Origin: Acidimicrobiia bacterium
GTDB lineage: Bacteria > Actinomycetota > Acidimicrobiia > Acidimicrobiales > Aldehydirespiratoraceae
Direction of reading: 5' to 3'
DNA: 64,000 nucleotides
Assembly (NCBI GenBank): GCA_022820805.1
Contig: JAJEEV010000043.1
Coordinates: forward strand, 137,363-201,362
Shown: piece after piece, positions 52,014 through 62,452 of the stretch
How the letters are laid out: every line of letters starts with the position of its first letter
How positions within the stretch are numbered: the first letter of the stretch is position 1
Made by a program: the position numbers and the translations under genes
The notes under the pieces: model-generated
The model's database searches: none
What the model was told of the DNA's origin: nothing
Seen by the model: the letters and a program-made list of their open reading frames with translations, nothing else

Positions 52014-53047
52014 CAGCCGGGTCCCAGCTCTGACCGCACGATCCGGGCGCCCTCGACCATGGCGGCCAGCTTGGCCTGCGCCACGTGGCGCGGCAGGAAC
52101 TTCATGCCGCAGTCCGGCGACACCGAGAGCCGGTGCGCGTCGACGTGCTCGAGCGCGGCCCGGATCCGCCGCGCGACGGCCTCGGGCGTCTCGACCTCGG
52201 CGGTCCCCAGGTCGAGGACTCCCAGCACGACCGATCGCGGCGCGAGCTCAGTCACCACGCCGGGGTCGAGGCGGGGCTGGGCCGCTTCTATGGCCACGTA
52301 GTCGACCGGTGCGGACGCCAACTCGGCCAGGAAGGGGTAGCCGCCCGACTTGTCGGTCATGTAGATGGCGTACCCGTAGCAGGTATGGAGGGTTGTGGTG
52401 GCGCCGATGCCGTCTACCGCTGCCGCGATCGCATCCACCGCGAAGCCCCGCGCGACCTCGGCGTTGGCCTGCAGGTACGGCTCGTCGAGCTGAAGCACGT
52501 CGATGCCCGCAGCCTCCAGGTCCCGCAGTTCCTCGTTGATCGCGGCGGCGTAGGCCATGGCCAGCGACCGCTGGTCGGGGTAGAAGTCGTTCTGGGCGAG
52601 CTGGCTCAGCGTGAACGGACCGGGGACGGTCACCTTGGCCTGCCGGGAGGTGTTGGCCCGCAGGAACCGGGCCGAGTCCAGCTCGATGGGCTCCTCGCGC
52701 CGGATTGGGCCGTTGACCAACGGGACGACGGCCTCGCCGCCGCGCCGGTTGACACCCCTTCCCAGCCGGTCGGCGTCGACGCCTCCCAGGGAGTTGGCGA
52801 AGTGGTTGAAGTAGGACTCCCGGCCCATCTCACCGTCGGTGATGATGTCGACCCCGGCGGCCTCCTGGTCGGCTATCGCGGCCAGGACCGCGGCCTCGAT
52901 CGCCTCCTGCCTGAACTGGAGCTCGACCTTCCAGATGCCCTCGGCGCGGACTCGGGGCACCCCCTCGCCCACCAGCACGTCGCGGTCGACGAGCCATCCG
53001 GGCTGGGGATAGCTGCCCATGACCGTGGTGGGCAGAACGTCCTGCAC
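52010..53047 (-). CDS. Core-MetE methionine synthase (catalytic domain only)
   Basis: A 345-residue protein equal to the C-terminal catalytic domain of cobalamin-independent methionine synthase. The N-terminal folate-handling domain of the 750-residue MetE is absent. The zinc ligands are all present: His and Cys in TLHTCYGYAIY, Glu in YVAIEAAQPRLD, and Cys in SPDCGMKFLP. VMGSYPQPGWL, IITDGEMGRESYFNHF and LQLDEPYLQANAEVA are conserved. Short 'core-MetE' enzymes are believed to take methyl groups from donors other than methyl-tetrahydropteroyl-triglutamate. The true methyl donor here is unknown. It stands alone between a VWA gene and a ferredoxin gene. Confidence 0.85.
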   Translation of the reverse strand: MQDVLPTTVMGSYPQPGWLVDRDVLVGEGVPRVRAEGIWKVELQFRQEAIEAAVLAAIADQEAAGVDIITDGEMGRESYFNHFANSLGGVDADRLGRGVNRRGGEAVVPLVNGPIRREEPIELDSARFLRANTSRQAKVTVPGPFTLSQLAQNDFYPDQRSLAMAYAAAINEELRDLEAAGIDVLQLDEPYLQANAEVARGFAVDAIAAAVDGIGATTTLHTCYGYAIYMTDKSGGYPFLAELASAPVDYVAIEAAQPRLDPGVVTELAPRSVVLGVLDLGTAEVETPEAVARRIRAALEHVDAHRLSVSPDCGMKFLPRHVAQAKLAAMVEGARIVRSELGPGC

Positions 53048-53106
53048 CCTCGATCCCTCGAGTCGGCTGTCCGGCGGCTACGGGCGTGCCCGGTGACGCA
53101 GCCGGG

Positions 53107-53340
53107 TCACACCTCGATGAAGATGCACTCCCCGGGGCACTCTTCCGCGGACTCGATCACGGCCTCCTCCTGGCCTGCAGGCACCGCGGCCAGCCCGTCG
53201 GGGCCTCCGGGGTCGGCGAAGACGTTGCCGTCCTCGACCACGTAGGCCAGCCCGTCGTCGAGCAGCGTGAAGACATCGGGGGCGATCTCCTCGCACAGTC
53301 CGTCGCCCGTGCACAGATCCTGATCAATCCAGACCTTCAT
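53107..53340 (-). CDS. Small ferredoxin, single-cluster P450-type
   Basis: A 77-residue ferredoxin. MKVWIDQDLCTGDGLCEEIA provides the first Cys and the third, with Gly/Asp in place of the second, and EECPGECIF provides the last Cys-Pro. That pattern fits the single [3Fe-4S] ferredoxins that feed cytochrome P450s and other oxygenases. The insert VEDGNVFADPGGPDGLAAVP is longer than usual. The ATG at 53340 begins the fold exactly; ORF sequence upstream is not conserved. It is divergent from mpa and upstream of core-MetE; its redox partner is not evident. Confidence 0.85.
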   Translation of the reverse strand: MKVWIDQDLCTGDGLCEEIAPDVFTLLDDGLAYVVEDGNVFADPGGPDGLAAVPAGQEEAVIESAEECPGECIFIEV

Positions 53341-53593
53341 GTCCCGGAGGCACCTCTCTGTATGTGGGGCGAGTGGATTGGGCTGCAAAGTGCCCGCGGC
53401 CCGAAGCAGTTGACTTCAGGATAGCGGGCCGGGAGCCCCAAGCCTGCCAACTCGCGGGCGAAAATGCCAACACACGCTCGAATTACTCCGGCGGAGTGCT
53501 GAACGCTGCGTCCGCTGACATTTCGCCTTGCGGCATCGGTGCAGTCTAGGGTGTCGTCGGGTCCGGGACCGTCAACGACCGAGGAGGTGACCG

Positions 53594-55348
53594 GTGAGCG
53601 ACTCCGCAAGCGACAATTCGAAGCAGGACCTGGAGCGCCTGCGCCGCCTCGTCTCCGAACTCGAGGGCGAGGTCGCCTCGCTGCGGCGGCGGCTCCACGA
53701 CGCGCCCAAGCGGGTGCGAATGCTGGAGGAGCGCCTGGCCGACACCAAGGGCCGGCTCACCCAGGCCGTGTCGCAGAACGAGCGGCTCACGACCATGCTG
53801 CGCGACGCCCGCGAGCACATCGGATCGCTGCGAGAGGAGGTCGAGAAGCTCACGCAGCCTCCGAGCGGCTACGGCACCGTGCTCGGCCGCAACGACGACG
53901 GCACCGTCGACGTGCGCGCCGGCGGCCGCAAGATGCGGGTGGCCGTCCATCCCGACCTCGCCGAGGACCTGAAGGCCGGCGAGGAGGTCGCCCTCAACGA
54001 GTCGTTCAGCGTGGTGCTGGCTCGACGCCCGGACCGCACCGGCGAGGTCGCCACCGTCAAGGAGCTGCTGCCCGGCGGCGACCGGGCGCTGGTGCTCGGA
54101 CGGGCCGACGAGGAGCGGGTGGTGGAGTTGAGCGCGGCTGTCGCTGCAGGTCCGATCCGCAGCGGCGACAACGTGCTGATCGACGCCTCCGGGGACCTGG
54201 TGATCGAGCGCCTGCCCCGGCCCGAGGTCGAGGACCTCATCCTCGAGGAGGTGCCCGACATCAGCTACGCCGACGTCGGCGGGCTCGACTCCCAGATCGA
54301 GCAGATCACCGACGCGGTGGAGCTGCCGTTCGTGCACCACGCCCTGTTCGCCGAGTACGACCTGCCCGCGCCCAAGGGCGTGCTGCTGTACGGCCCGCCC
54401 GGCTGCGGCAAGACCCTGATCGCCAAGGCGGTGGCCAACAGCCTGGCCACGAAGGTCTCGGACCTGTCCGGCGACGCCAACGCCCGCAGCTTCTTCCTGA
54501 ACATCAAGGGCCCGGAGCTTCTCAACAAGTACGTGGGGGAGACCGAGCGCCAGATCCGCCTGGTGTTCCAGAGGGCTCGGGAGAAGAGCGAGCAGGGCTG
54601 GCCCGTGATCGTGTTCTTCGACGAGATGGAGTCACTGTTCCGCACCCGGGGCTCGGGCATCAGCTCCGACATCGAGTCCACCATCGTTCCCCAGCTGCTG
54701 GCCGAGATCGACGGGGTCGAGGCTCTGCGCAATGTGATCGTCATCGGAGCCTCCAACCGGGAGGACCTCATCGACCCCGCCATCCTCAGGCCCGGCCGCC
54801 TCGACGTGAAGATCAAGATCGAGCGGCCCGACGCCGAGGCCGCGTCGGCCATCTTCGCCCGCTACCTGGTGCCCACCCTGCCGATCGCGTCCGAGATGGT
54901 GGAGACCGTCGGCGGCGGCGATTCCGACAAGGCCGTGCGGGGGATGATCGAGCAGACCGTGGAGGACATGTACCGCCCCGCCGATGCCAACCAGTTCCTC
55001 GAGGTCACGTACTCCAACGGCGACAAGGAGGTCATGTACTTCCGGGACTTCGCCTCGGGCGCGATGATCGAGAACGTGGTGAGGCGGGCCAAGAAGCTGG
55101 CCATCAAGCGGGAGATCTCCGGGGGCGCCCGCGGCATCGTGACCGCCGACCTGCTGGCCTCGGTGCGACAGGAGTTCAAGGAGCACGAGGACCTGCCCAA
55201 CACCACCAACCCCGACGACTGGGCCCGCATCTCCGGGAAGAAGGGCGAGCGCATCGTGTTCGTGCGCACGCTGGTGTCCAGCGACCACGATGAGGAGGCC
55301 GCCGGGGGCCGCTCGATCGAACGGGTGCAGACCGGCCAGTACCTGTAA
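53594..55348 (+). CDS. mpa: Proteasome-associated AAA+ ATPase (Mpa/ARC)
   Basis: Mpa/ARC (584 aa) is the hexameric unfoldase that delivers pupylated proteins to the 20S proteasome. The N-terminal coiled coil (about residues 8-90) binds Pup. Two OB domains follow (about 95-230). The AAA+ domain has Walker [18 protein letters not shown], Walker [13 protein letters not shown] and [15 protein letters not shown]. The C-terminus ends exactly in GQYL, the docking motif that opens the proteasome gate. GTG 53594 with AGGAGGTGACC upstream is the start. dop, usually its next neighbour, is 7 kb downstream. Confidence 0.96.
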   Translation: MSDSASDNSKQDLERLRRLVSELEGEVASLRRRLHDAPKRVRMLEERLADTKGRLTQAVSQNERLTTMLRDAREHIGSLREEVEKLTQPPSGYGTVLGRNDDGTVDVRAGGRKMRVAVHPDLAEDLKAGEEVALNESFSVVLARRPDRTGEVATVKELLPGGDRALVLGRADEERVVELSAAVAAGPIRSGDNVLIDASGDLVIERLPRPEVEDLILEEVPDISYADVGGLDSQIEQITDAVELPFVHHALFAEYDLPAPKGVLLYGPPGCGKTLIAKAVANSLATKVSDLSGDANARSFFLNIKGPELLNKYVGETERQIRLVFQRAREKSEQGWPVIVFFDEMESLFRTRGSGISSDIESTIVPQLLAEIDGVEALRNVIVIGASNREDLIDPAILRPGRLDVKIKIERPDAEAASAIFARYLVPTLPIASEMVETVGGGDSDKAVRGMIEQTVEDMYRPADANQFLEVTYSNGDKEVMYFRDFASGAMIENVVRRAKKLAIKREISGGARGIVTADLLASVRQEFKEHEDLPNTTNPDDWARISGKKGERIVFVRTLVSSDHDEEAAGGRSIERVQTGQYL

Positions 55349-55361
55349 GGGGGCTGCGACC

Positions 55362-56489
55362 GTGCGCCGAGCGCTGTTGGCGGTGGTGGCGGTGGCGGCA
55401 CTGTTCGCCTCGGCCTGCGGCGACCCGGATCCGCAGCCTGTCGCGCCCGGGTCGGCCGGCGGCTCGGCGCCCGAGGCCGCCGAGCCGGCCACGACGGCGC
55501 CCGAGGTCGTCACCGACGGCGAGGACGGCGACCTGCTCCAGCGGGTGCAGCAGCGAGGCAGGCTGGTCTGCGGCGTCTCGGGCACCAGGGTGATCTTCTC
55601 CGAGACCCTGCCCGACGGCACGGTCGTAGGGGTCGACGCCGACTACTGCCGGGTCGTGGCTGCGGTGGTGTTCGGTGACTCCGACGCGGTGGAGTTCGTC
55701 TCACTGACGGCCGCCGAGCGCTTCGCCGCTCTGCAGGCCGGCCACATCGACGTGCTGTTTCGCAGCACCACCTGGACCCAGAGCCGCGACACCGAGGTCG
55801 GCCTGGACTTCGGTCCGGTGATCTACTACGACGGCCAGCAGCTCATGGCCCGGGCAGCCGACGGCTTCTCGGCCTCGTCGCAGGTGGCCGACATCGCCGG
55901 CGCCGAGGTCTGCGCGCTGGCAGGGACCACCACCGAGCAGAACGTCTCCGATGCCGCCGACGCCGCCGGCACCGAGATATCGCTGAGCACCTTCGAGGAT
56001 TTCGACCAGATCGTCGAGAACTTCATCGGCGGCGGCTGCGACGTGATCACCGCCGACGGCTCGTCGCTGGCGGGGCGCAAGGCGAAGCAGCAGCCCGACG
56101 ACCAGGAGTGGGTGATCTTCCCGGCCATCCCGATCTCGAAGGAGCCGCTGGCCCCTGTGTACCCGCAGAACCAGTCGCGCTTCGCCGACGCCGTGAACTG
56201 GGCGGTGTACGCCACCATCATCGCCGACGAGAAGGGGATCACCTCCGGCAACGTGGTCGAGATGGCAGCCAGCCCGCCGGACGCGGAGGCTCGCCGCCTT
56301 CTCGGCGGCGAGGACGAGTTGCAGACCGCCATGGGTCTGGCCCCCGACGCCTTCTATCGGGCCATCTCGCAGGTGGGCAACTACGGCGAGATCCTCGCCC
56401 GCCACCTCGAACCGGCGGGTTTGACACGCGGCTCACTCAACGCGAGCTGGCGCGACGGCGGCCTCATCTACGCTCCGCCTGCCCGCTGA
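55362..56489 (+). CDS. General amino-acid ABC transporter substrate-binding lipoprotein (AapJ-like), copy 1
   Basis: A 375-residue family 3 solute-binding protein. The signal LLAVVAVAALFASACG ends in a lipobox, so it is a lipoprotein, with a Pro/Ala/Thr-rich linker to about residue 50. VQQRGRLVCGVSG begins the AapJ core; TWTQSRDTEVGLDFGP and YYDGQQLMARAADGF are AapJ signatures. GTG 55362 lies 13 bp after mpa. It is a close paralogue of the next gene, the two being collinear almost throughout. It probably binds polar amino acids. Confidence 0.9.
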   Translation: MRRALLAVVAVAALFASACGDPDPQPVAPGSAGGSAPEAAEPATTAPEVVTDGEDGDLLQRVQQRGRLVCGVSGTRVIFSETLPDGTVVGVDADYCRVVAAVVFGDSDAVEFVSLTAAERFAALQAGHIDVLFRSTTWTQSRDTEVGLDFGPVIYYDGQQLMARAADGFSASSQVADIAGAEVCALAGTTTEQNVSDAADAAGTEISLSTFEDFDQIVENFIGGGCDVITADGSSLAGRKAKQQPDDQEWVIFPAIPISKEPLAPVYPQNQSRFADAVNWAVYATIIADEKGITSGNVVEMAASPPDAEARRLLGGEDELQTAMGLAPDAFYRAISQVGNYGEILARHLEPAGLTRGSLNASWRDGGLIYAPPAR

Positions 56490-56542
56490 CCACGGCAAAG
56501 GTGATAATAGTCAGAATGCTTACTCACCGGGCCACAATTTGG

Positions 56543-56571
56543 TTGAAACGGCGGACGCGGGCCAATACGGT
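56543..56571 (+). promoter_or_regulatory. Promoter for aapJ copy 2
   Basis: TTGAAA (56543-56548) and TACGGT (56566-56571) are 17 bp apart, 38 bp before the GTG at 56610. The second binding-protein gene can therefore be transcribed independently of mpa and copy 1. Confidence 0.5.
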
Positions 56572-56609
56572 TGCGACGTCACCCAACCACACACCCACGG
56601 AGGGACACT

Positions 56610-57779
56610 GTGACTCAGAAACAATCGCTGCTTTGGCGCGTGCTTGCTGTCGTGTTTGCCGTAACGCTGATCGCGGCGTCCTGCGGCGACGACGATGACG
56701 GCGACGTCGGCACCACCGAGGCGCCCGAAGACACCACGGCTCCGGAGACCACCGCGGCCGCGCCCGAAGAGACTGCGCCGCCCGAGGACACCATCGCCGA
56801 CACCCAGGACGGGGACCTCCTCGACACAGTCCTCGCCCGCGGCGAGCTGAACTGTGGCGTGTCCGGCTCGGCTGTGGCCTTCTCGGAGACCCAGCCCGAC
56901 GGCTCCCAGACCGGCTTCGACGCCGACTACTGCCGTGCCGTGGCCGCCGCGCTGTTCGGTGACGCCGATGCGGTCGTGTTCACGCCGCTGACCGCGGCGG
57001 AGCGGTTCACCGCCGTTCAGACCGGCGAGGTGGACGTGCTGATGCGCAACACCACCTGGACCCAGAGCCGTGACACCGAGGTGGGCATGGACTTCGGTCC
57101 GACCACCTACTACGACGGCCAGCAGCTCATGGCCCGCGAGGCCGACGGCTTCTCCGGCGGCTCGCAGGTCGCCGACATCGCCGGAGCCGTCGTGTGCACC
57201 AACGCCGGCACCACCACCGAGCAGAACATCGCCGACGCGGCCGAGGCGGCCGGCGTGTCGATTCAGCTCACGACGTTCGAGGACTTCGACCAGGTCACCG
57301 AGAACTTCATCAACGGTGCGTGCGACGTCATCACGACCGACGGTTCGGCACTCGTCGGGCGCAAGGCCAACCAGCAGCCCGCGGGTGAGAACTGGGTGAT
57401 CTTCCCGGCCACGCCCATCTCGAAGGAGCCACTGGGCCCGACCTACGGGCAGAACCAGTCCCGCTTCGCCGACGTGGTCAACTGGACGGTTTACGCCACG
57501 GTCATCGCCGACGAGAAGGGCATCACGTCGGCCAACGTCGCCGACATGGCTGCCAACCCGCCCGACGCCGAGGCGGCTCGCCTGCTCGGCGCGGCCGACG
57601 ACGAGCAGCAGTCGAACATGGGCTTGGCCCCCGACGCCTTCTACCAGGTGATCGCCCAGGTCGGGAACTACGACGAGATCTACGCCCGCCACCTCAACCC
57701 GGTCGGCCTGACCCGCGAGGGCTCGGCCAACGCCGGTTGGCTCGACGGCGGCCTGATCTACGCACCCCCGGCCCGGTAG
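56610..57779 (+). CDS. aapJ: General amino-acid ABC transporter substrate-binding lipoprotein (AapJ-like), copy 2
   Basis: A 389-residue family 3 solute-binding protein with lipobox LIAASCG and an acidic, Thr/Pro-rich linker (residues ~25-65). The core repeats the AapJ signatures of copy 1: LNCGVSGSAVAFSE, TWTQSRDTEVGMDFGP and YYDGQQLMAREADGF. GTG 56610 is preceded by GGAGGG. It has its own promoter and a strong hairpin after it, an arrangement that usually lets the binding protein be made in excess over the permeases. The two copies differ mainly in linker and surface positions and may have diverged in specificity. Confidence 0.93.
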   Translation: MTQKQSLLWRVLAVVFAVTLIAASCGDDDDGDVGTTEAPEDTTAPETTAAAPEETAPPEDTIADTQDGDLLDTVLARGELNCGVSGSAVAFSETQPDGSQTGFDADYCRAVAAALFGDADAVVFTPLTAAERFTAVQTGEVDVLMRNTTWTQSRDTEVGMDFGPTTYYDGQQLMAREADGFSGGSQVADIAGAVVCTNAGTTTEQNIADAAEAAGVSIQLTTFEDFDQVTENFINGACDVITTDGSALVGRKANQQPAGENWVIFPATPISKEPLGPTYGQNQSRFADVVNWTVYATVIADEKGITSANVADMAANPPDAEAARLLGAADDEQQSNMGLAPDAFYQVIAQVGNYDEIYARHLNPVGLTREGSANAGWLDGGLIYAPPAR

Positions 57780-57826
57780 GGCGGCGGTCCAAATACTTCA
57801 CCTAGCGAGCACGCTCGTCTAGGTTG

Positions 57827-57860
57827 ACGGGGGTCCGGGACAGCAGTCCCGGACCCCCGT
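57827..57860 (+). terminator. Strong hairpin between aapJ and aapQ (attenuating terminator)
   Basis: A perfect 15-bp stem (57827-57841 with 57846-57860) closes the loop AGCA, 48 bp after the aapJ stop and 54 bp before aapQ. No U-run follows. It probably limits read-through into the permease genes. Confidence 0.6.
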
Positions 57861-57913
57861 TGCCGTTGTAGACCACTCAAGCCCGCGACCGACCGCCACG
57901 GAGGCGCCCCCGG

Positions 57914-59449
57914 GTGTCGAATACTGACCAAGCCACGCTGGCCGCGACCCAGTCGCAGCGTCCGCCCTTCTACCGGGACGCCACTGTCGTCAAGTGGTTG
58001 GCGCAGGTCTTCGCCCTCGTGCTGGTCGTCTTCGCCCTGTTCTTCCTGACCACGCAGGCCCTCGAGAACCTCAACCGCCAGGGAATCGAGATCAGGTACG
58101 ACTTCCTGGGCATCGGCCTCGGCAGCGACCTGCGGGAGGGCATCGACACCGACCCCGACACCGCGGGCCGGGCGCTGTGGGCCGGGGCGGTCAACACCAT
58201 CCGCATCGCCGTCGGCGGGATCATCGCGGCCACCATCCTCGGCGTGCTGGTCGGCGTCGGGCGGCTGTCGAGCAACTGGATCGTCAACCGGATGTGCAGC
58301 GTCTTCATCGAGACGCTGCGCAACATCCCGCTGCTGGTGCAGATCGTCTTCATCTGGGCGCTGGTGGCCACCTTCCCCGACCTGGAGCTGGACCAGGGTC
58401 CCGTCAACGGTCTGCTGCACATCTCCAACAAGGGCCTGTCGGTGCCGCGGGTGCACATCGACGACGGCTTCTACCAGTGGATGATCTTCATCGCCCTGGG
58501 CTCGCTGGCCGGCTGGTACGTCAAACGCCGCCAGGACCGCCGCCACGACGCCACCGGCCGCGACACCTACCCGGTGGGGAGCTTCCTGGGGGTGGTGGCC
58601 GTCTTCGGCGCGGTCGGCTGGGTCGCGCACCCGATCTTCGGCTGGGTCGGCGCCATCTTCGACTTCATCGGCGGCGCCTACTCCTCGCTGACCCAGGTGG
58701 TGGTGCAGGTCCTGCTGTCGCTGGCCGCGCTGGCCGCGGCGGCGTGGTGGATCCGGCGCTTCCTGGCCCGGCTCCGCACCCCGGCGGGCCTCATGAAGCT
58801 CACCGACGACGACAAGTTCCGCATCATCTTCGCCGGCGTGGGCGCCCTGGCGTTCATCGCCTTCGTGCTGGTCGTCTGGCCCGGCCTGTCGAGCTGGATC
58901 ATCAACTCCGGCACCGACCTGTTCGAGGTGATCGCCAACAAGTTCGGCGACGGCCGCACCGGACGGCCCATCGACATCAAGCGCCCCGACATCCAGCAGC
59001 TGGGCAACTTCCCCAACCCCGGTCCCGCCGGGCTGAGCCTCACCCAGGGCGGCACCGCGGTGTTCTTCGGCGTGGTGCTCTACACCGCCTCGTTCATCGC
59101 CGAGATCGTCCGGGGCGGCATCCTGGCCGTTCCCAAGGGCCAGACCGAGGCCGCCCAGGCCGTCGGCCTGCGGCGGGTGACCATGCTGCGGCGGGTGATC
59201 CTGCCGCAGGCCTTCCGGGTGATCCTGCCGCCGCTGGGAAACCAGTACCTCAACCTCACCAAGAACACCTCGCTGGCCATAGCGGTCGGCTACAGCGACT
59301 TCGTGCAGGTGGGGCAGATCGTCTACAACCAGACCGGCAAGACGCTCGAGGTGATCTCGCTGTGGATGCTGTTCTACCTCGCCTGCTCGCTGACGATCTC
59401 GGTGATCGTGAACTTCTTCAACGTCCGCATGAAGATCGTGGAGCGCTGA
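57914..59449 (+). CDS. aapQ: General amino-acid ABC transporter permease (AapQ-like)
   Basis: A 511-residue permease, larger than the usual ~400 residues of AapQ. The first helix is at about 22-42 and LGIGLGSDLREGIDTDPDTAG precedes the HisM-type core. ETLRNIPLLVQIVFIW and the later ETEAAQAVGLRR-like QTEAAQAVGLRRVTMLRRVILP give the conserved permease motifs, including the EAA loop. A segment between them (about 180-340) contains extra membrane helices, including YVKRRQDRRHDATG. The GTG at 57914 follows a GGAGGCGCC-like site. One base separates it from aapM. Confidence 0.92.
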   Translation: MSNTDQATLAATQSQRPPFYRDATVVKWLAQVFALVLVVFALFFLTTQALENLNRQGIEIRYDFLGIGLGSDLREGIDTDPDTAGRALWAGAVNTIRIAVGGIIAATILGVLVGVGRLSSNWIVNRMCSVFIETLRNIPLLVQIVFIWALVATFPDLELDQGPVNGLLHISNKGLSVPRVHIDDGFYQWMIFIALGSLAGWYVKRRQDRRHDATGRDTYPVGSFLGVVAVFGAVGWVAHPIFGWVGAIFDFIGGAYSSLTQVVVQVLLSLAALAAAAWWIRRFLARLRTPAGLMKLTDDDKFRIIFAGVGALAFIAFVLVVWPGLSSWIINSGTDLFEVIANKFGDGRTGRPIDIKRPDIQQLGNFPNPGPAGLSLTQGGTAVFFGVVLYTASFIAEIVRGGILAVPKGQTEAAQAVGLRRVTMLRRVILPQAFRVILPPLGNQYLNLTKNTSLAIAVGYSDFVQVGQIVYNQTGKTLEVISLWMLFYLACSLTISVIVNFFNVRMKIVER

Positions 59450-59450
59450 G

Positions 59451-61592
59451 ATGGCCGCGCCGATGACCGAGGGCCCCGATCCCGCAGCCCTAGAGGCCTG
59501 GGCAGGCGACGAGGAGCAGGCGACCAAGCCTGAGGAGCCGAGCCTGTCCGCGGGGGAGTGGCTGAGCCGGAACCTCTTCTCCTCGGCGGTCAACTCCCTG
59601 CTCACGGTGGTGTTCTCGCTGCTGTTGGTCCTCGTGCTGCGCGGCCTGCTCAACTTCATGTTCAGCGAGGAGCGGACGTGGCGGGCCGTCAAGACCAACA
59701 TGCGGTTCCTGTTCACCCACGCCTACCCCCAGTCGCAGTACGCCCGCATCTGGGTCTGCATCGGGGTCATAGCGGTGCTCTCGGGGTTGTCCGTCGGGCT
59801 GCTGGCCCGGACCGGCGGCGGCATCTCAATGAAGAAGCTGTCGATGAACCTGATGGCTGCCGGCGCCCTGATCGCGCTGGGGATACTGCTGCGCGAGCCG
59901 TCGGCGGCGGTCGGAGCCGACGGCAGGGCCATACACCGCAGCGGGGCCGAGGCCCGTGGCGACTCCTTCGTCGACTGGCTGGATGCCAATGCTCTAACGG
60001 TGCTGGGCCTGCTGGTGCTGGCCAACGTCCTGCTTGCCGCGTGGTTCCACCACCGCGGCACCTACCTGCAGGTCGCCACGGAGCCGCGGGTCGCCCACGG
60101 GGTGCTCGTGCTGGCCAGCCTCGGCGTGCTGATAGGGCAGCAGTACGCAACCGGCGAGGTCGTCCGGGAGTCCTTCGCGGAGGCGATGGCGGACCGGGCG
60201 TGGTGGTGGCTGGCCGCGGTCGTGCTGGTCGGAGCGGGCGCGGCGCTGTGGGCTGGGCTGGGCGACGCCCGCAGGCGCAACACGTTCGTGCCGGCCATGT
60301 ACGTCTTCTTCGCGGGCGCCGGGTTGATGGTGCTGTCGGCATGGGTCTACCCGTGGGGCCACTACGCCTTCCTGGAGGGCGAGTTCATCGCCGAGCCCGG
60401 CAGCACGGTGGCGATGACCACGAAGCTGCCGTGGACCGTGATATGGATCCTGCTGGTCGCGACCTTCGAGCTGGGGCGGGCCATCAAGGGGACCCGGGTG
60501 GGCCCGAGGCTGCGGGTGCCTCTGAACCTGCTGTGGGTGATGACGCCGTTCGTCCTGTACTGGGCCGTGCTGCGCGATCCCGACCTCGACTGGGCCCACG
60601 TGATGTCCACCGACATCCCGATGGCGGTGTTCTTCGCAGTCTTCGGCGGCCTCGTCGTCTGGTACCTGGCGCACCCCCGCATCGGCGAGACCGGCCGCGT
60701 CGTCGCAGTGGGCCTGTTGCTGGTGGCGGTGCTCAACTGGGTGGCCGCCTTCTTCGGCTGGTACCCGATGCTCCAGAAGGCGCGGATCAGCTTCCTGCTG
60801 CTGGCGGTGGTGGCGATGCTGGCCCACAACTTCGCCGGTGACCGGTCCCAGCGGATGAAGCTCGTGGCCGCGTGGGTGGCGGCCATGGCTGTGTTCCATT
60901 GGCTGGTGACCCTGGTCAACTCACCCTCCACCGTGGACACGCCCACGGACGCCCTGATCGGCGGCTTCGGCATCACCCTCATCGTGGCCGTGTTCACCCT
61001 GCTGCTGTCGTTCCCGCTGGGGGTGCTCCTGGCGCTGGCCCGCACGTCCAAGCTGCCGATCTTCAGGGTGCTGTCCACCGCCTACATCGAGGTGTTCCGG
61101 GGCGTGCCGCTGATCACGCTGCTGTTCTTCTTCACCCTGATCTTCAACCTGTTCCTTCCCCAGAACATGACCCTTGTGGACATCGCCGGCGCCACCATCG
61201 GCTTCTCGCTCTTCTCGGCCGCCTATCTCGCCGAGAACGTCCGGGGCGGCCTGCAGGCCGTCCGACGCGGCCAGTACGAGGCCTCGGACGCGGTCGGGTT
61301 CACCACCGTGCAGCGCACCCTGTTCATCGTGCTGCCCCAGGCGCTGAGAGTGTCGATACCGCCGCTGGTCGGCCAGGTCATCGCCACTTTCAAGGAGACC
61401 TCGCTGCTGGCCGTCGTCGGGATCTTCGACTTCCTGCGGATCGCCGACAAGGTCATCTCGGCCCAGTCGGAGTTCCTCGGCGTCAAGCGCGAGGGCCTGC
61501 TGTTCGTGTCGTTCGTCTACTGGATATTCGCCTACAACATGTCCAAGTACAGCCAGCGGCTGGAGAAGCGGCTAGGAGTGGGGGAGCGGTGA
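59451..61592 (+). CDS. aapM: General amino-acid ABC transporter permease (AapM-like) with long N-terminal membrane extension
   Basis: A 713-residue permease, almost twice the ~390 residues typical of AapM. The canonical part occupies the last ~230 residues: [37 protein letters not shown] and [31 protein letters not shown]. Upstream, about 450 residues hold roughly ten additional hydrophobic segments, including [22 protein letters not shown], part of which corresponds to the AapM N-terminal region. The ATG at 59451 lies 1 bp after aapQ. No frameshift or fusion to a known second domain is apparent. Confidence 0.9.
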   Translation: MAAPMTEGPDPAALEAWAGDEEQATKPEEPSLSAGEWLSRNLFSSAVNSLLTVVFSLLLVLVLRGLLNFMFSEERTWRAVKTNMRFLFTHAYPQSQYARIWVCIGVIAVLSGLSVGLLARTGGGISMKKLSMNLMAAGALIALGILLREPSAAVGADGRAIHRSGAEARGDSFVDWLDANALTVLGLLVLANVLLAAWFHHRGTYLQVATEPRVAHGVLVLASLGVLIGQQYATGEVVRESFAEAMADRAWWWLAAVVLVGAGAALWAGLGDARRRNTFVPAMYVFFAGAGLMVLSAWVYPWGHYAFLEGEFIAEPGSTVAMTTKLPWTVIWILLVATFELGRAIKGTRVGPRLRVPLNLLWVMTPFVLYWAVLRDPDLDWAHVMSTDIPMAVFFAVFGGLVVWYLAHPRIGETGRVVAVGLLLVAVLNWVAAFFGWYPMLQKARISFLLLAVVAMLAHNFAGDRSQRMKLVAAWVAAMAVFHWLVTLVNSPSTVDTPTDALIGGFGITLIVAVFTLLLSFPLGVLLALARTSKLPIFRVLSTAYIEVFRGVPLITLLFFFTLIFNLFLPQNMTLVDIAGATIGFSLFSAAYLAENVRGGLQAVRRGQYEASDAVGFTTVQRTLFIVLPQALRVSIPPLVGQVIATFKETSLLAVVGIFDFLRIADKVISAQSEFLGVKREGLLFVSFVYWIFAYNMSKYSQRLEKRLGVGER

Positions 61593-61632
61593 CGCGAGCC
61601 CGAACACGATCGAGAACAACGGGGGAGACGAG

Positions 61633-62412
<780 letters not shown>

Positions 62413-62438
62413 ACCCCACTCCTCTCTCTAAGGCCCGG

Positions 62439-62444
62439 TAGCGT
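62439..62444 (+). promoter_or_regulatory. -10 element of leaderless promoter for dop
   Basis: TAGCGT ends 8 nt before the dop ATG at 62453, so dop has its own leaderless promoter and need not depend on the transporter operon. Confidence 0.5.
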
Positions 62445-62452
62445 CCGGCCCC

